Assembly: GCF_001039355.2 (NCBI RefSeq)
Contig: NW_019775746.1
Location: forward strand, 1,093,947-1,157,946
Direction: 5' to 3'
Length of the DNA stretch: 64,000 nucleotides
From: Lingula anatina
Lineage: Eukaryota; Brachiopoda; Lingulata; Lingulida; Lingulidae
Below, piece after piece: positions 1 through 11,950 of the stretch. Both the position numbers and the translations under genes were made by a program. Each line of letters opens with the position of its first letter. The first letter of the stretch is position 1. The notes beneath the pieces were generated by a model that made no database searches, was not told where the DNA came from, and saw nothing but the letters and a program-made list of their open reading frames with translations.

Positions 1-171
1 TTCGGCCATTTTTTCCTCATTGCCTATCTCCCGCTTTCCGTCCTCCTCGTCGTCTTCCATGTCGTCTGCTTCTGTGATATCTTTGGCGTAAATTTCCAGC
101 GTGTCGTCTGCGCCAAGACCAGAATCGTCTGCGGAAGTACCACACGGTCTGGTTTTGGTTTTGATGGGCAT
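1..171 (-). CDS. NeuroD-family bHLH protein, N-terminal 57 codons (allele 1, runs off the window)
   Basis: This is the N-terminal part of the same coding exon that appears at 1354-2090. The start codon is at 171-169, and the frame is open to the window edge through the acidic region and the first lysines. It encodes the same residues as the other allele over this stretch. Its flank carries AAG where the other allele has a second possible CAG acceptor, which favours the upstream TTTTAG acceptor in both alleles. The remaining exon, including the bHLH domain, lies outside the window on this haplotype. Confidence 0.75.
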   Translation of the reverse strand, partial: MPIKTKTRPCGTSADDSGLGADDTLEIYAKDITEADDMEDDEEDGKREIGNEEKMAE

Positions 172-1352
172 TTTCCGCTTAAATGTCTTCTTCCTAAAAG
201 TAAAAATATATAGACAATGTAAAAGGGTTGTTTTTAGAATCGTCAATTTGATATATGATACGTAAGGTCTTTACAAATGTATTTCATTGATTACTTTTGG
301 GTTTCTACTGAAGCAGTCAAAGGATAGTCTGAGATATACATACTGGGGCACTTGCATAGAGATTAACAGCCTACGTTTTATGTCATTTAAAACTCCAAAA
401 ACATATTTCATTGACTAATAAGAAAAGGCTGGCGCATTTTAAACGGTGTTTTTATATAGGTTTTAATTGTTTGAACCGAATGCACGCCGTGATCGTTTCT
501 GACATTCTCCATGCGTCATGTTTTGCCAGCTACATTCTAAAGCACAACAAATGTCCGACTGACGTTGGTGGCTTGTTTGTTTCTTTTGCTCGGTCACAGC
601 AACTGTCAGTATCAACCAATCGACACATGACCCCACCACCTACGGCAATATTCAATCAGAATCATGGGCCCATTGTTGTTTACGCACTCGAATCAACCCG
701 ATAGATAGACCCTTAACTCATCCGGCTGACATCCATTGTGTGACACGGCTAATTTATGGATCGTGGACTGATTAACTTTGATCTAACTGAATTACACCCT
801 CTGATCACCCGAACCACTTCTGGCCTAGACAAACATGATAGCAACTGGGTAATGGTCGGACGTATCGCTGCCATTCATTCTCCGCATTAACCAAGATATA
901 GCCGCGATAGTAATTCGATTATGTTAACGACGCGCCGAGACAATGTGCTTGCACGTGGCTCCTCTTGGGGAACTCTTCAATAGATACGTTAATGAGGTAG
1001 AATTTCACCTTCTCATTTAAGGTGATTCAATCCCCTTGTCCGTGCAATAGAGTAGAAAATAGTTCTATTATAAAACGTAATTAGATTTATGAATTAAGGA
1101 AACAACTTAGTCATTATCGTTATAGCTGAGTAATGGAAGAGCATAATGACGAAACACCACGTACAGAGACACATAGCATTTGCGGTCTATTCTATGGAAA
1201 TCCCAATTTAATTGAAAGAAGGATTAGACCTCGTAATTTAAGGTTATATTTATGCAATAAACGCTGACATGCTGCCGCACGATGTTTAAGTAGGGTTTAA
1301 GAAAGCGAATCAACTTAACGGCAAGTGCAAGATGTTGATAATGTAGTCACGC
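1..1352. other. Allelic (haplotype) copy of 1920-3271
   Basis: This stretch is almost base-for-base the same as 1920-3271 (constant offset 1919), with only scattered single-base differences, for example in the sequence just upstream of the NeuroD start codon. It ends exactly at the single N at 1353, after which a second contig begins. I read it as the right end of one haplotype contig that the assembler placed before the other haplotype instead of merging them. It is not a biological tandem duplication. The unbroken left side of the NeuroD gene should continue to the left of this window. Confidence 0.85.
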
Positions 1353-1353
1353 N
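1353..1353. other. Single-N contig junction (mis-join of two haplotypes)
   Basis: The N separates sequence matching 3271 on its left from the C-terminal part of the NeuroD coding exon on its right. The reading frame is interrupted by the contig end and not by mutation. Confidence 0.85.
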
Positions 1354-2090
1354 TACTTGGAAGGATTATATTGGTCATAAGGAATGCTTTGAATATCGGA
1401 ATTATTCCGTTGCGCATGCGTAGGGAATGTCGTGGGGAATGTAACAGGAGAAATAGCACCGTGGTAGTCAAAGGCAGTCGGCAGAGTGCCCCCGTTCAAC
1501 GAAGGTAGGGCGTGCACGTGCTCAGTCATTAAGGCTCGTGGAGAAAGTCTCAGTGTCCCGGCTACTAGATTCATTGTATTTTGAGACAGTCCCTTCGATA
1601 AGGCCTTTGCAAATGCGATATCATCCGGTCGTCTGCCAGTTTTTAGGATTTCCGATAAGGCACAAATGTAGTTGCTAGCTAGGCGCAAAGTTTCTATTTT
1701 AGAAAGTTTTTGGGTCTTGGAGTAGCACGGAACATGACAACGCAGGTCATCCAAGGCTGAATTTAAACCATGCATTCGATTACGCTCCCTCGCGTTAGCT
1801 TTAACTCGTCGCACGCGCAACTTGGCAACCCTCGCTTTGGTCATTTTCTTTTTCTTCGGACCTCTCTTTTTCGGTTGCTTTTTGCCTTCCGGTTCTGTGT
1901 TTTCGTTGCACTTTTCGTTTTCGGCCATTTTTTCCTCATTGCCTATCTCCCGCTTTCCGTCCTCCTCGTCGTCTTCCATGTCGTCTGCTTCTGTGATATC
2001 TTTGGCGTAAATTTCCAGCGTGTCGTCTGCGCCAAGACCAGAATCGTCTGCGGAAGTACCACACGGTCTGGTTTTGGTTTTGATGGGCAT
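1354..2090 (-). CDS. neurod: NeuroD-family neuronal bHLH transcription factor, 245 residues visible, C-terminus cut by contig end
   Basis: This is a proneural and neuronal-differentiation transcription factor that acts in the nucleus as an E-protein heterodimer on E-boxes (family knowledge). From ATG 2090-2088 it shows an acidic N-terminus (about residues 20-66), a lysine-rich nuclear localisation stretch (70-90) and the bHLH at about 94-150. The basic segment contains [13 protein letters not shown] and the loop/helix 2 contains [18 protein letters not shown], both diagnostic of NeuroD over neurogenin or atonal. The Neuro_bHLH extension follows, with [13 protein letters not shown] at about 166-178. 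Human NEUROD1 is 356 aa, so roughly 100 residues are missing at 1354. An intron acceptor (TTTTACTTTTAG) ends at 2113, fitting the usual layout of a non-coding exon 1 and a single coding exon. Neurod1/2/4/6 paralogy cannot be resolved here. Confidence 0.9.
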
Positions 2091-5000
2091 TTTCCGCTGA
2101 AATGTCTTCTTCCTAAAAGTAAAAATATATAGACAATGTAAAAGGGTTGTTTTTAGAATCGTCAATTTGATATATGATACGTAAGGTCTTTACAAATGTA
2201 TTTCATTGATTACTTTTGGGTTTCTACTGAAGCAGTCAAAGGATAGTCTGAGTTATACATACTGGGGCACTTGCATAGAGATTAACAGCCTACGTTTTAT
2301 GTCATTTAAAACTCCAAAAACATATTTCATTGACTAATAAGAAAAGGCTGGCGCATTTTAAACGGTGTTTTTATATAGGTTTTAATTGTTTGAACCGAAT
2401 GCACGCCGTGATCGTTTCTGACATTCTCCATGCGTCATGTTTTGCCAGCTACATTCTAAAGCACAACAAATGTCCGACTGACGTTGGTGGCTTGTTTGTT
2501 TCTTTTGCTCGGTCACAGCAACTGTCAGTATCAACCAATCGACACATGACCCCACCACCTACGGCAATATTCAATCAGAATCATGGGCCCATTGTTGTTT
2601 ACGCACTCGAATCAACCCGATAGATAGACCCTTAACTCATCCGGCTGACATCCATTGTGTGACACGGCTAATTTATGGATCCTGGACTGATTAACTTTGA
2701 TCTAACTGAATTACACCCTCTGATCACCCGAACCACTTCTGGCCTAGACAAACATGATAGCAACTGGGTAATGGTCGGACGTATCGCTGCCATTCATTCT
2801 CCGCATTAACCAAGATATAGCCGCGATAGTAATTCGATTATGTTAACGACGCGCCGAGACAATGTGCTTGCACGTGGCTCCTCTTGGGGAACTCTTCAAT
2901 AGATACGTTAATGAGGTAGAATTTCACCTTCTCATTTAAGGTGATTCAATCCCCTTGTCCGTGCAATAGAGTAGAAAATAGTTCTATTATAAAACGTAAT
3001 TAGATTTATGAATTAAGGAAACAACTTAGTCATTATCGTTATAGCTGAGTAATGGAAGAGCATAATGACGAAACACCACGTACAGAGACACATAGCATTT
3101 GCGGTCTATTCTATGGAAATCCCAATTTAATTGAAAGAAGGATTAGACCTCGTAATTTAAGGTTATATTTATGCAATAAACGCTGACATGCTGCCGCACG
3201 ATGTTTAAGTAGGGTTTAAGAAAGCGAATCAACTTAACGGCAAGTGCAAGATGTTGATAATGTAGTCACGCTTCAATCCTGCAATAAAATTCTTGACAAC
3301 ATACAGAGTACATCAATAGGTGGTACAACTGCATGTAATCGAACAAATTAAAGGGATATAACCAATGTCAGCATTAATGCAGATGTTAAAGATGGTCAAT
3401 TTGTTGATTTATTTGTTAACAACAGTGTTCTCTGGACCAACTCTCAGGAGGGGGGGGGGCGTATGAAAGGCCTTGATGTGGGCGAATTAAGCGGCTCTTT
3501 CTCTCTAGTCACAGGCAGTTAAATAAGATAGCAGCCCCCCACCCCCACCCCCACCACCACCACCACTACCACTCCCGATTGTTGTCAAGTGCAAAACACA
3601 AGACTAAATTAGTCCCGATTCCATTTATGCATTAAATGTTCCCACCGGAGGCAAATCGGGGTAAATAATAAAGGGATGGAATATTATGTTTGGGAATAAA
3701 ATAGCTATAATAAGGTGGTGTGAAATATAATTAAATGAGATAAAATGGAATAAGACAGATATGAACTGATTTGAAATAAAAATCTGTACGCATTTCTGCA
3801 AGCTCCAAACCGAACTGTCTATGTAGTCGTTTAAGTATCACAAAGTAAACTTTCCAATGGCGCGATATGAAGCCAAACAATGCAATATGTCCGTTGCTAA
3901 CATTCACCTTTGTTGTTTTCGCAGTTCGTGAACTTTTCGACGGAAACGTCTTTTATTTGACTTGACAAATTACCAATAATTGCCTTCACCTACTTCGTAT
4001 TTCTCTCGCGTGATTACAAATCAACAATAATAATAACTGTAATCACTAAATTGTACTTTTGTAGCTGTTTGGAAAATTGGGGCTAATGTTGATAATCATA
4101 TTTCAGCAAGGTATGATTTTAATCTGTTCGTTTTGACAGGTAGCGGTTGACATTTTTTCCTGCACGACATAGAGCGTCACGCAAACATGGTGTGTTTTCT
4201 CGTCTCATTTTGACCTTCAACTTTATCTTGCCGTGACACAAGATGAGATCTAGCTACATCGGGCCTAGCTTTGAATGACACTTATTTTTGTGTGTATATG
4301 GGCTTTTTGTTTACTTTTAGTGTCACTTAATTTAATCATCCTCAGTATGATTACTATTATTAATTCAAAATCACCACCGAAGGGTTGGAATTTTATTTCA
4401 TAACTTGAATACAATAAGATATTGAAAGGTATATCGGGAAACAATCTAAATTCCTAACATTTCTTAAAATCTGCGCGCACCTACAATTATTTATCGTTTT
4501 GGTATCATAATTATTAGGAATTTTTATATCCCTGAAGAGTCGTTCACATCAGATTAACATTTTACCCTGAAATAATCAAAATGATTCATCAGTCAAGCTG
4601 TATTCAAATAGTAAGATAAATTCCTTTTTTAATCTTATGTTATGAATTTGAAAATAACTGCTTAGTTTACACTGAGATATTGGTTTGTATTAGTATGGAC
4701 ATATAGAGTGCTTGCGCCATTCATTTTATACCAATTTTAGAACTATGGACCAGAATACTCTTGCTTTTTAGACACACATAAAGCCACATCGTGACCGAAA
4801 TCTAGTATTAACCACTTTTTAGTAATTTGATGAAACCCCGGTGTGTGAGGAACTTATTTCTCCCTCATAACGTAATGTTCAGTTCTGATATAAAAATATC
4901 GTTTGCTCTGACTTGTTCTGTGACGAATACACGATTGATGTCGAGAGTTAATCAAGTAGGCCCCTATTCATCATAAAAAAAGGATTCGGATAATCCCCAA

Positions 5001-5776
5001 GAATCTATTTTTTCTGGCGATAAAAAGGAAAAATTACCACAAAAACAGACACTAGTGTCAAACACTGTATACAAAGTCTTCATATTAAAGAAGAGACATG
5101 CCGATATCAAAATCCTAAATATTTTCTGATGCAGACTAATAATCTTGAAGAAGACGCACGAGCATGCGCACGTGCGCACACGCAAACACACACGCCAAAC
5201 TATGGGAACAAGTGTAATCCTGTCCTTACTTGACAAGAAGTTGGGTTTTTCTTTTTACTTGTTTAGCATCATTATCATTATCTTTATCATCATTGAAATC
5301 TTTACTTATTAAGATTTCATGCCACGGGCTGTCTTATTATGTTTTTGTTTATCTTATTTTCACGCGAAGAAGGGAAAAATACAAAAAATTGTATTTATAA
5401 GAAATTTAACCTTGTACCTGCATTCATAAATCTCACGAATAATACCACACTCTTGAAAACTAATCTGAATTATCACAAAATCTAATAAAATCATTTATCA
5501 TTTGCTTCTTTTGAGCACTGTTTGGTGGATCCTAGCTTCTACAAAAACACACGAAAAAAAAAAAAAAAAGAAAAAATAAGTTAGCTGCACACACGAGTCA
5601 TCGCTTTCAAAGTCTTTTGTCGGCAGAGAATAATTTGCTTACATCAGCACTATCGCCTTGTTTCATCTTCGCATAAGCGCAGAATGATGCGGTCCCCGGG
5701 GCTGTCCCGCATTCCCCTGGGGCCGGCGGATCACTGACTGTGACACCAAAGGTTTTGATTGGCTGTGTATGGTGCC

Positions 5777-5790
5777 TGACCTTTTGACCC
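5777..5790. promoter_or_regulatory. Candidate DR2 nuclear-receptor element
   Basis: TGACCT-TT-TGACCC reads on the minus strand as GGGTCA-AA-AGGTCA, two consensus half-sites spaced by two bases. This is the DR2 arrangement bound by RAR/RXR-type receptors in chordates. It sits in a GC-rich island inside the predicted NeuroD intron. Function is inferred from the motif only. Confidence 0.3.
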
Positions 5791-6661
5791 CCAGGGATCT
5801 ACAAAGGCTTAATAGTTATCATGGGTTTCTTCCTCAGGTGTATGATATTATCTTTTTTCCAGTAATTACATTATAGATAATATTGACAAGATAGCAACGG
5901 ATTAGAAAAAAGACGATAAAAAAACAAAAATGTCTCATAAGGCGGTATCGAGTTAGCGAGGCAAACGAAAAGCGGCCGTCACACAGCACTAATTAACCTA
6001 TCCCTTGTAAAATGCATCTCAATTCACCAAATCTCTTATAAGTAAGGATTCAGAATTCAGATAAGTAACCTCTTACTCTGATAATTATCATTTGACATAT
6101 CTAATTAACTTTTTACCTTTTTTACGTACTGGTACACAAACTGCTGTGTGTGCTGTTTACTATCAGATCTGTATATTTTCACAAGATTCAGCCGGTGCAA
6201 ACTTTAAAAAATAAAATAAAATCCTCACTTATGATCGGTCTATGTCAATCTGTCCTGTCACCAAGAAAATCCAAATTGACCGCGCATAAAATGCAAACCT
6301 TGCGTTGTTCTCTGTAACACGTGCACTTCTTGGAATAAAAATAATTCACGTTTACCTAAGTACACGAGAGTACGTCTTTGTAGAGATTGTGCAATAAATA
6401 AATAAATAGATAAATAAATAAAAAATTAAGAAGCGGCCACCTGGCAGAAACATTAAATCTAACAAATGTTCTTTTGTTTTTCCGGCACGCCTCCAGATAG
6501 CAGACTGTATAAGTGTTTAATAATGAGGCCCCAAGGGGGCATATCTAAAGTGAGGGACAGTTGGAAACACCCAAGGGATCCCCTATCGCTAAAAGGGCAG
6601 AGATACAGAGTTGTGAGCGGTTTGCCTAGCGACACAAGATGGATTACCCCTACAAATCTGT

Positions 6662-6678
6662 CCTTTTGTGATGCTAAT
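6662..6678 (+). promoter_or_regulatory. Candidate SOX-POU composite site
   Basis: CCTTTTGTGATGCTAAT places a SOX-like CTTTTGT one base before an octamer/POU-like ATGCTAAT, resembling the SoxB-POU arrangement of neural enhancers. It lies in the second GC-richer island (6450-6750) of the predicted NeuroD intron. Function is inferred from motif and location. Confidence 0.3.
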
Positions 6679-7583
6679 AAGATCATGGCAAAATGGGTTT
6701 TTTATACCGATATATTCTGCTCTGAGTCGTTACTTTTTATCAGATAAGGTGGGATTTTTTCATCATCTCGATGACTAACTTCATTTTGCTTTTCACAAGT
6801 TTCTTGATCCTTATTACTCACTACATGTCAAGGCACAGGCCTGTGTATTAACATGTTTTATCTAATTAAGCTAATTATGTAACTGCACAGAATAATCTCT
6901 ATTTGCCCTGTAAAAATTCTGAATTTCTTTGTTACGCAGTATATTAGTGAAAACGCAATTAATTGTGTTAGTTAAATTTCATAATTGCAAAGGGCATTGT
7001 TTATTTGTTGTTTATATGTATATTGGATCGACGACCACTGCCTTAATAATGTAAAAACACTCCTTATAAATTTGTTTTTTAATTAATAGACTTGTTGAGT
7101 TGCTACTTTTTAAAAACCAGTTAATGATGCCATTCTCTTCACGAAACACTGCATTGTGATCACAAGTAAATAAAGTATAGCCCCTATACGTGTAAGGCAT
7201 ATAGATATATACTTCACATTCATATTTAATAAATATCATAATAAATTTTATGCAATTTATTTCCATTTTTTCTTTTGTTTTCCTTTACCTACCAAAACAT
7301 TATCCAATTAACTATAATTACCTGTAATTATCAGTCATGACAGATTTGTCGTTCAATTTCTCTCCCGCTCACCATAATGCTGACATTATTTGCCTGACAG
7401 TTATAGATCTGTACTCAGACCTTTGTATTGCAAATGTAAAGTTAAACCTCTCATGAATCACATTTCTTTCTGGGTCAAAAATAACCATTTGGCAATTCCA
7501 AAAACAAACAAACAACAACAACAAAAAGAATGGTTATATTGTATATTAACGGACACGGCGTTGCATGAAATGGACAGCATCAC

Positions 7584-7615
7584 ACACACACAAACACAAA
7601 CACACGCACACAGAC

Positions 7616-7669
<54 letters not shown>

Positions 7670-7672
7670 GCA
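7584..7672. repeat. (AC)n then (GA)n compound microsatellite
   Basis: Interrupted CA repeats run directly into GA repeats. The short open frames across this tract are low-complexity artefacts. Confidence 0.9.
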
Positions 7673-9036
7673 CCAAACTTCGTTTTTACTTCATGATGAC
7701 TTTTTGTAACAAGCAAAAAAATGTAAATATTAGGCGCGCTTTATTTCAAATTTGTATCTGTAAAAAGTTATTTGGGCTCAATTTTACCAACAAAAATAGT
7801 ATTAGTAAATCTACACCTTTACTAATACGGGGCAATTATTGTTAAACAAAACTGAAATATTTTGGAAAAAATTCCACTGATTACACCTTTTAAGCATTTT
7901 ACAAGTACAAATGTCTATGTGATTAAAATTTTGATTGTCACCAGAAAGAAAAAATATATAATAAGGGCAAGTGGATCATGAGAATTTAAGGACAGTAAAT
8001 AAATGTAGAATTCGCAAATAGTCCTAATAAATACAACCACTTACTTAAAAACTGCTTCAGAAATTAAGTTTATATCATTTACATTTATGTGGCATCTATC
8101 ACCAAATATTATCAAGTATTATCAAATTAAACAAATATGATTCATACCATCAGTTCTAATTAAGATGTTGCTCATACCCCAATCTATACATGACTCAGAC
8201 ACGTGTCGGTCAAGTAGGCCTATATCTAGTGTCCAGAGTATGGTCAGAAGAGAGCTACCCATTCTTCACAAAAAAAAAAAAAAAAAAAAAACTGACCAGT
8301 TTTCTTTTAATGCCACGATTTACATTTTCCACTCTGATATAGGCCTAATGACGTGGGGATTAAATATCTTTTGAAATAAAGAATAAAAGTAGAAAATAGA
8401 GTAAAGATTGAGATTTTATACTGTAAGTTGCACTTTTTTTCTCTTAAACGGGTGCATTTTTTCTTTCCCTCTTGTTAACTTTGAATATGAATAAATAAAC
8501 GTACTGCATCAAGCACACTGGAAAAGTTTTCACCCATGGTCAGCAAGCTTCTAAAATCATCTTACTCCTAATCTGTATGAACAATAATGCAGCCATTAAA
8601 CCATGCAAAACACGTTGATGTGTATGTAAATAATAATTTTCTTGATAATAGTGATATATCAAATCTGAAATTCTATTACAAGCGTTGAATAATACTGCGA
8701 CCCATATCACACTAAAAACAACTTGGGTCAACTCGCTAAAGACTTTTCAAAAATATAAACAATGTTTTAAAATGCCACAATTCTTGGAAATGGAATTTCC
8801 TGGAATTTTGAAACAACTCAGCTGTGAAGATGCGGAGTGAGAGAAAGAGAACTCGTTCGGAGCACATCGGCATTTCACAAATTTAAGATAAAATCGACAA
8901 CAATAAGGTTTTGAATACACTACGCAATATCAGAAATGTGTGGAATAGCCTTTAACACAAAGTGGACACGTTGGAGAGGCCAGCATTATCAAAATGACCC
9001 ACACTTTTCAGTAAGATAACGAAAAAAATCACTTAC

Positions 9037-9180
9037 GTCTGTCTTAGATGTAGTCACACTTCTGGCACGCGCACGGCACGCGTCCGACTGACGTCGCTAT
9101 CCACGCGAACACATCCTACCACTGAGGCTGCAGGCGGCGGAGGCACTGGGTACTCTACGATATCTATACTAGAACTGTGC
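9037..9180 (-). other. Candidate non-coding first exon of the NeuroD gene
   Basis: On the minus strand a GC-rich stretch with no ATG-initiated frame of note ends in a GTAAGT donor at 9036. NeuroD genes of other animals typically have a short non-coding exon 1 followed by one intron and a single coding exon, so this position and orientation fit. The 5' end is estimated from the promoter-like motifs upstream. No transcript evidence is available. Confidence 0.3.
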
Positions 9181-9202
9181 GTTCTTCAGTCCGTGCTCGT
9201 CC

Positions 9203-9326
9203 ATATAAATTGTACTGAGATAAGACACTGCCAGATCTTAACATATGTCACGTTTTCTTCGAGCTCCCCAGTGGCTATTATCATGGAAATATTCGATTGG
9301 CAGGAGCTGCCGTAAGCCCCGCCCAC
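9203..9326 (-). promoter_or_regulatory. Candidate NeuroD promoter (GC box, CCAAT box, TATA-like, E-boxes)
   Basis: Read on the minus strand, a GC box (GGGCGGGGC, about 9324-9316) is followed by an inverted CCAAT box (GCCAATC, 9301-9295) and an AT-rich TTTATA-like element (9210-9203) about 90 bases on. E-boxes occur at 9242-9247 (CATATG) and 9339-9344 (CATCTG). The AT-rich element is a better TATA box (TATAAAT) on the plus strand, so orientation is uncertain and a bidirectional promoter is possible. Confidence 0.3.
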
Positions 9327-11575
9327 CTTGAAGGGCCCCATCTGTCAGCTTTTCAGTGGTGGGACTCGGGAGAGCTTTTCTTGATCTGTCCACTCACAGG
9401 ACACAGTAGCCAATCAAAAGGATTGTCAGCTCACGTGCTTAGGCATACTGTCTTCTCTCCCTTGGTCTTGGATTGTGTACTGTTTGTTTATTTATTTATG
9501 ATAATAATTATTATTATTTTTGTAATTGTTAAGAGAAAGATAGGTCTAAAGATTTGGCCTCTCCTGACATTTTAGAAACTGTTATAGCTGTCTTACTGTG
9601 GGGTGATTTATTACATAAAATTCTTCGTTGTGTTCCGTAAATTGAATGTTCAAAAATTCAAGTGGAATAAACAGGACGAGATGTGAATCAATTTCAAATA
9701 AAAAAATATTATACATATGTATCGGTGCTAAAGACCTGATGTCTTTTGCGTCAGGTCAGCATGATTTCTACAAAAACGTTTTCATGTTAATGCCAACAGA
9801 ATATTAGTCACTAAATAAAGATATTATTAGCGGACAATAAGGGGGGAATTGGTTCTTCTAGAACATGTAGACAAGCACTTGTGCGCCAGATTAGCATGTT
9901 AGGTGTCGTTTCAACGCTGAATGGAGTCACATTCTTTTTGGATTAGGGCCTATATGACTGCACTGCGCTTTTACAACGACCGGTAATGCACAGGTAGTTT
10001 TTATCTATTCTTTTTTCAAATCTCATTCCAGAGTTTTTGCTTGCAGTCATGCAATGTTTTTGTGAAAATAACAACGTGGACGATTTTCTATGTGCGCAAT
10101 TGTTGGCAACTTTATGGTGGAAATGGCTACAGAAAAACAAACGCTGGAGTGGAGAATGCATTACCTTTATGTTTTACTAGGTATTCAAATATCTCTGACA
10201 GGCGGACTGCGTTACAGTAGCAGAGCACAATGCGCAGTATTGCGCCTTCACATGGTGCAGCATATTTAAAGTTTCCCATTTTTCTATAAAAACTTAACTT
10301 TCATTTTTATATAATTTTTTTCCAAGATTTACAAGAAAAATTGCATTGATGTTTATGTGACTAATTTTTTTTTAGTTTTGTTTATTTTCATTTTTTCTGT
10401 TTACTACGACCCTTCCTTCAGCTGTGAACGAGAGGTTAAATTTTTTTAAAGAAAAGAGAAAAATCCAATCTAATTCCCGGATTCCCCTTAATGCTGAAAT
10501 CACAGAATTAAAAAAAATATCTGCACTTAATCCTCTGAATGTTCCTTTTTTAGCATTATATTCTTGTATTCAATCGAGTGTGCTCAGTATCAGACTCATT
10601 ACTGTCCTAAAATACCTGTCGTGAAATATGGTAGCTGAAAAAGGAAACGTCAAGCCCGAGTTCAGCAATAAACACTTTTCCGGTATCATAATTTATAATT
10701 GTTAGATTTATTCTATCTAATCAATAGACAGTCCAAAAATAATAGCAGGGACAAAATCAAAATTTTAAGTTTCTAAAGGAAAGCTGCTTAAGCTGAATGA
10801 GGCACTATTTATCTAATGGACTTAAACGCGGGGCAAAAAGTAAAGCATTGAATAGAGAAGGGCAAAACAAAAGTTGATATCTCGGTTTCCAGACGCCATT
10901 TACTTCTTGTGCTGCCTTAATTGTGAAGAGACACAAGGAATACCCGGCTTTCCACACTCCAAGCCCCAAATATCAATAAAACACGGGAAACGGACCGATC
11001 TGAATCTCCGTATTTACAGATATCATGTAACAACAACGTCAATATCTTGTGGTTCCTATTGTCAGGAGTGATGTCTATTTGTTGACTTGCAAAGTCCACA
11101 TCATTTCATAAGCTTGGATCAAGTTTCGCCAGTACGGATTCAAGCGGTTTTCAAAACAACGGTGGTCGCCCGGCACTCGTTGTTCAGATTTGTTGAACAT
11201 CGCATTAGCGAGCGTCGGTATTTTGTTTAGAAGGACTGGGGGAATAAACGGACCCGATTATGTCAAACCTAGCGGCCCCGATCTAGTATTTAAACTTATT
11301 CTGACCTTTAGAATAACACCTGTGCTACGGAAGGTGGGCGTCATACAGGCCAGGGGCAAGACTGACAAGCATTGTGCCCCTTTCAGGCATTGGTATTGGA
11401 AGGACAATATCTGCGTTATTCTTACATGTTCAATGACACGACTTTCCGGAAGCGTGTGGACATTGGAAATGCCCTTGGGCAGACAGGGCGCGGTGTGAAG
11501 GTAGGAAACGCAGACTTGTGTCAAGGTTTTCAGGCCTAAGATTGCTTCAAGGGGTAATCGAATTGTCAAAACTTG

Positions 11576-11580
<5 letters not shown>

Positions 11581-11638
<58 letters not shown>
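11581..11638. repeat. (GA)n microsatellite
   Basis: A nearly pure GA run of about 58 bases with one AA interruption. Confidence 0.95.
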
Positions 11639-11899
11639 CTAAAGTAATGCGTTAAGCCGTTAAAGTAAAATAAATAGTGAAATTTTTAAGCTACTGTATC
11701 TTTAAATGTGAATCGAGTCGTGGACGTGCCTGGAAAAAATGACTTTTGAGTTACTTTTCTGTATCCCATTTCGCATGACTTTAATAAATGTATAAAATGC
11801 ATAATGCTGCATTTTCCACCCAGTAGTGTTTATAATACTTTACTCTCACTACCAGGGTCTATCTCTAGAAAGTTGGATGTGTAACTTACCATATAGAAT

Positions 11900-11917
11900 G
11901 TATTATTATTATTATTA

Positions 11918-11949
<32 letters not shown>

Positions 11950-11950
11950 T
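11900..11950. repeat. (ATT)n microsatellite
   Basis: A trinucleotide run of about 50 bases with one ATC interruption. It produces the tyrosine-rich spurious frame there. Confidence 0.95.

Larger units (their letters stand above)
2113..9036 (-). other. Predicted first intron of the NeuroD gene (non-coding)
   Basis: The acceptor at 2113 is clear. The donor at 9036-9031 (AC|GTAAGT on the minus strand) is inferred. No coding sequence is recognisable between them. The stretch contains the allelic repeat up to 3271, a C-rich tract near 3535-3570, a poly-A run near 5553-5575 and an AC/GA microsatellite at 7584-7672. Two GC-richer islands at about 5680-5820 and 6450-6750 stand out from the AT-rich background. 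Open frames on both strands at 6459-6747 match no family I know and look like by-products of that composition. Confidence 0.4.

Noticed and set aside
411-704. 97-codon frame repeated exactly at 2330-2623
   Set aside because: It starts with TTG, and its repetition comes from the haplotype duplication. It lies in the NeuroD intron and matches no family.
7584-7672. CRISPR-like or other regular repeat arrays
   Set aside because: All regular arrays in the window are microsatellites without spacers.
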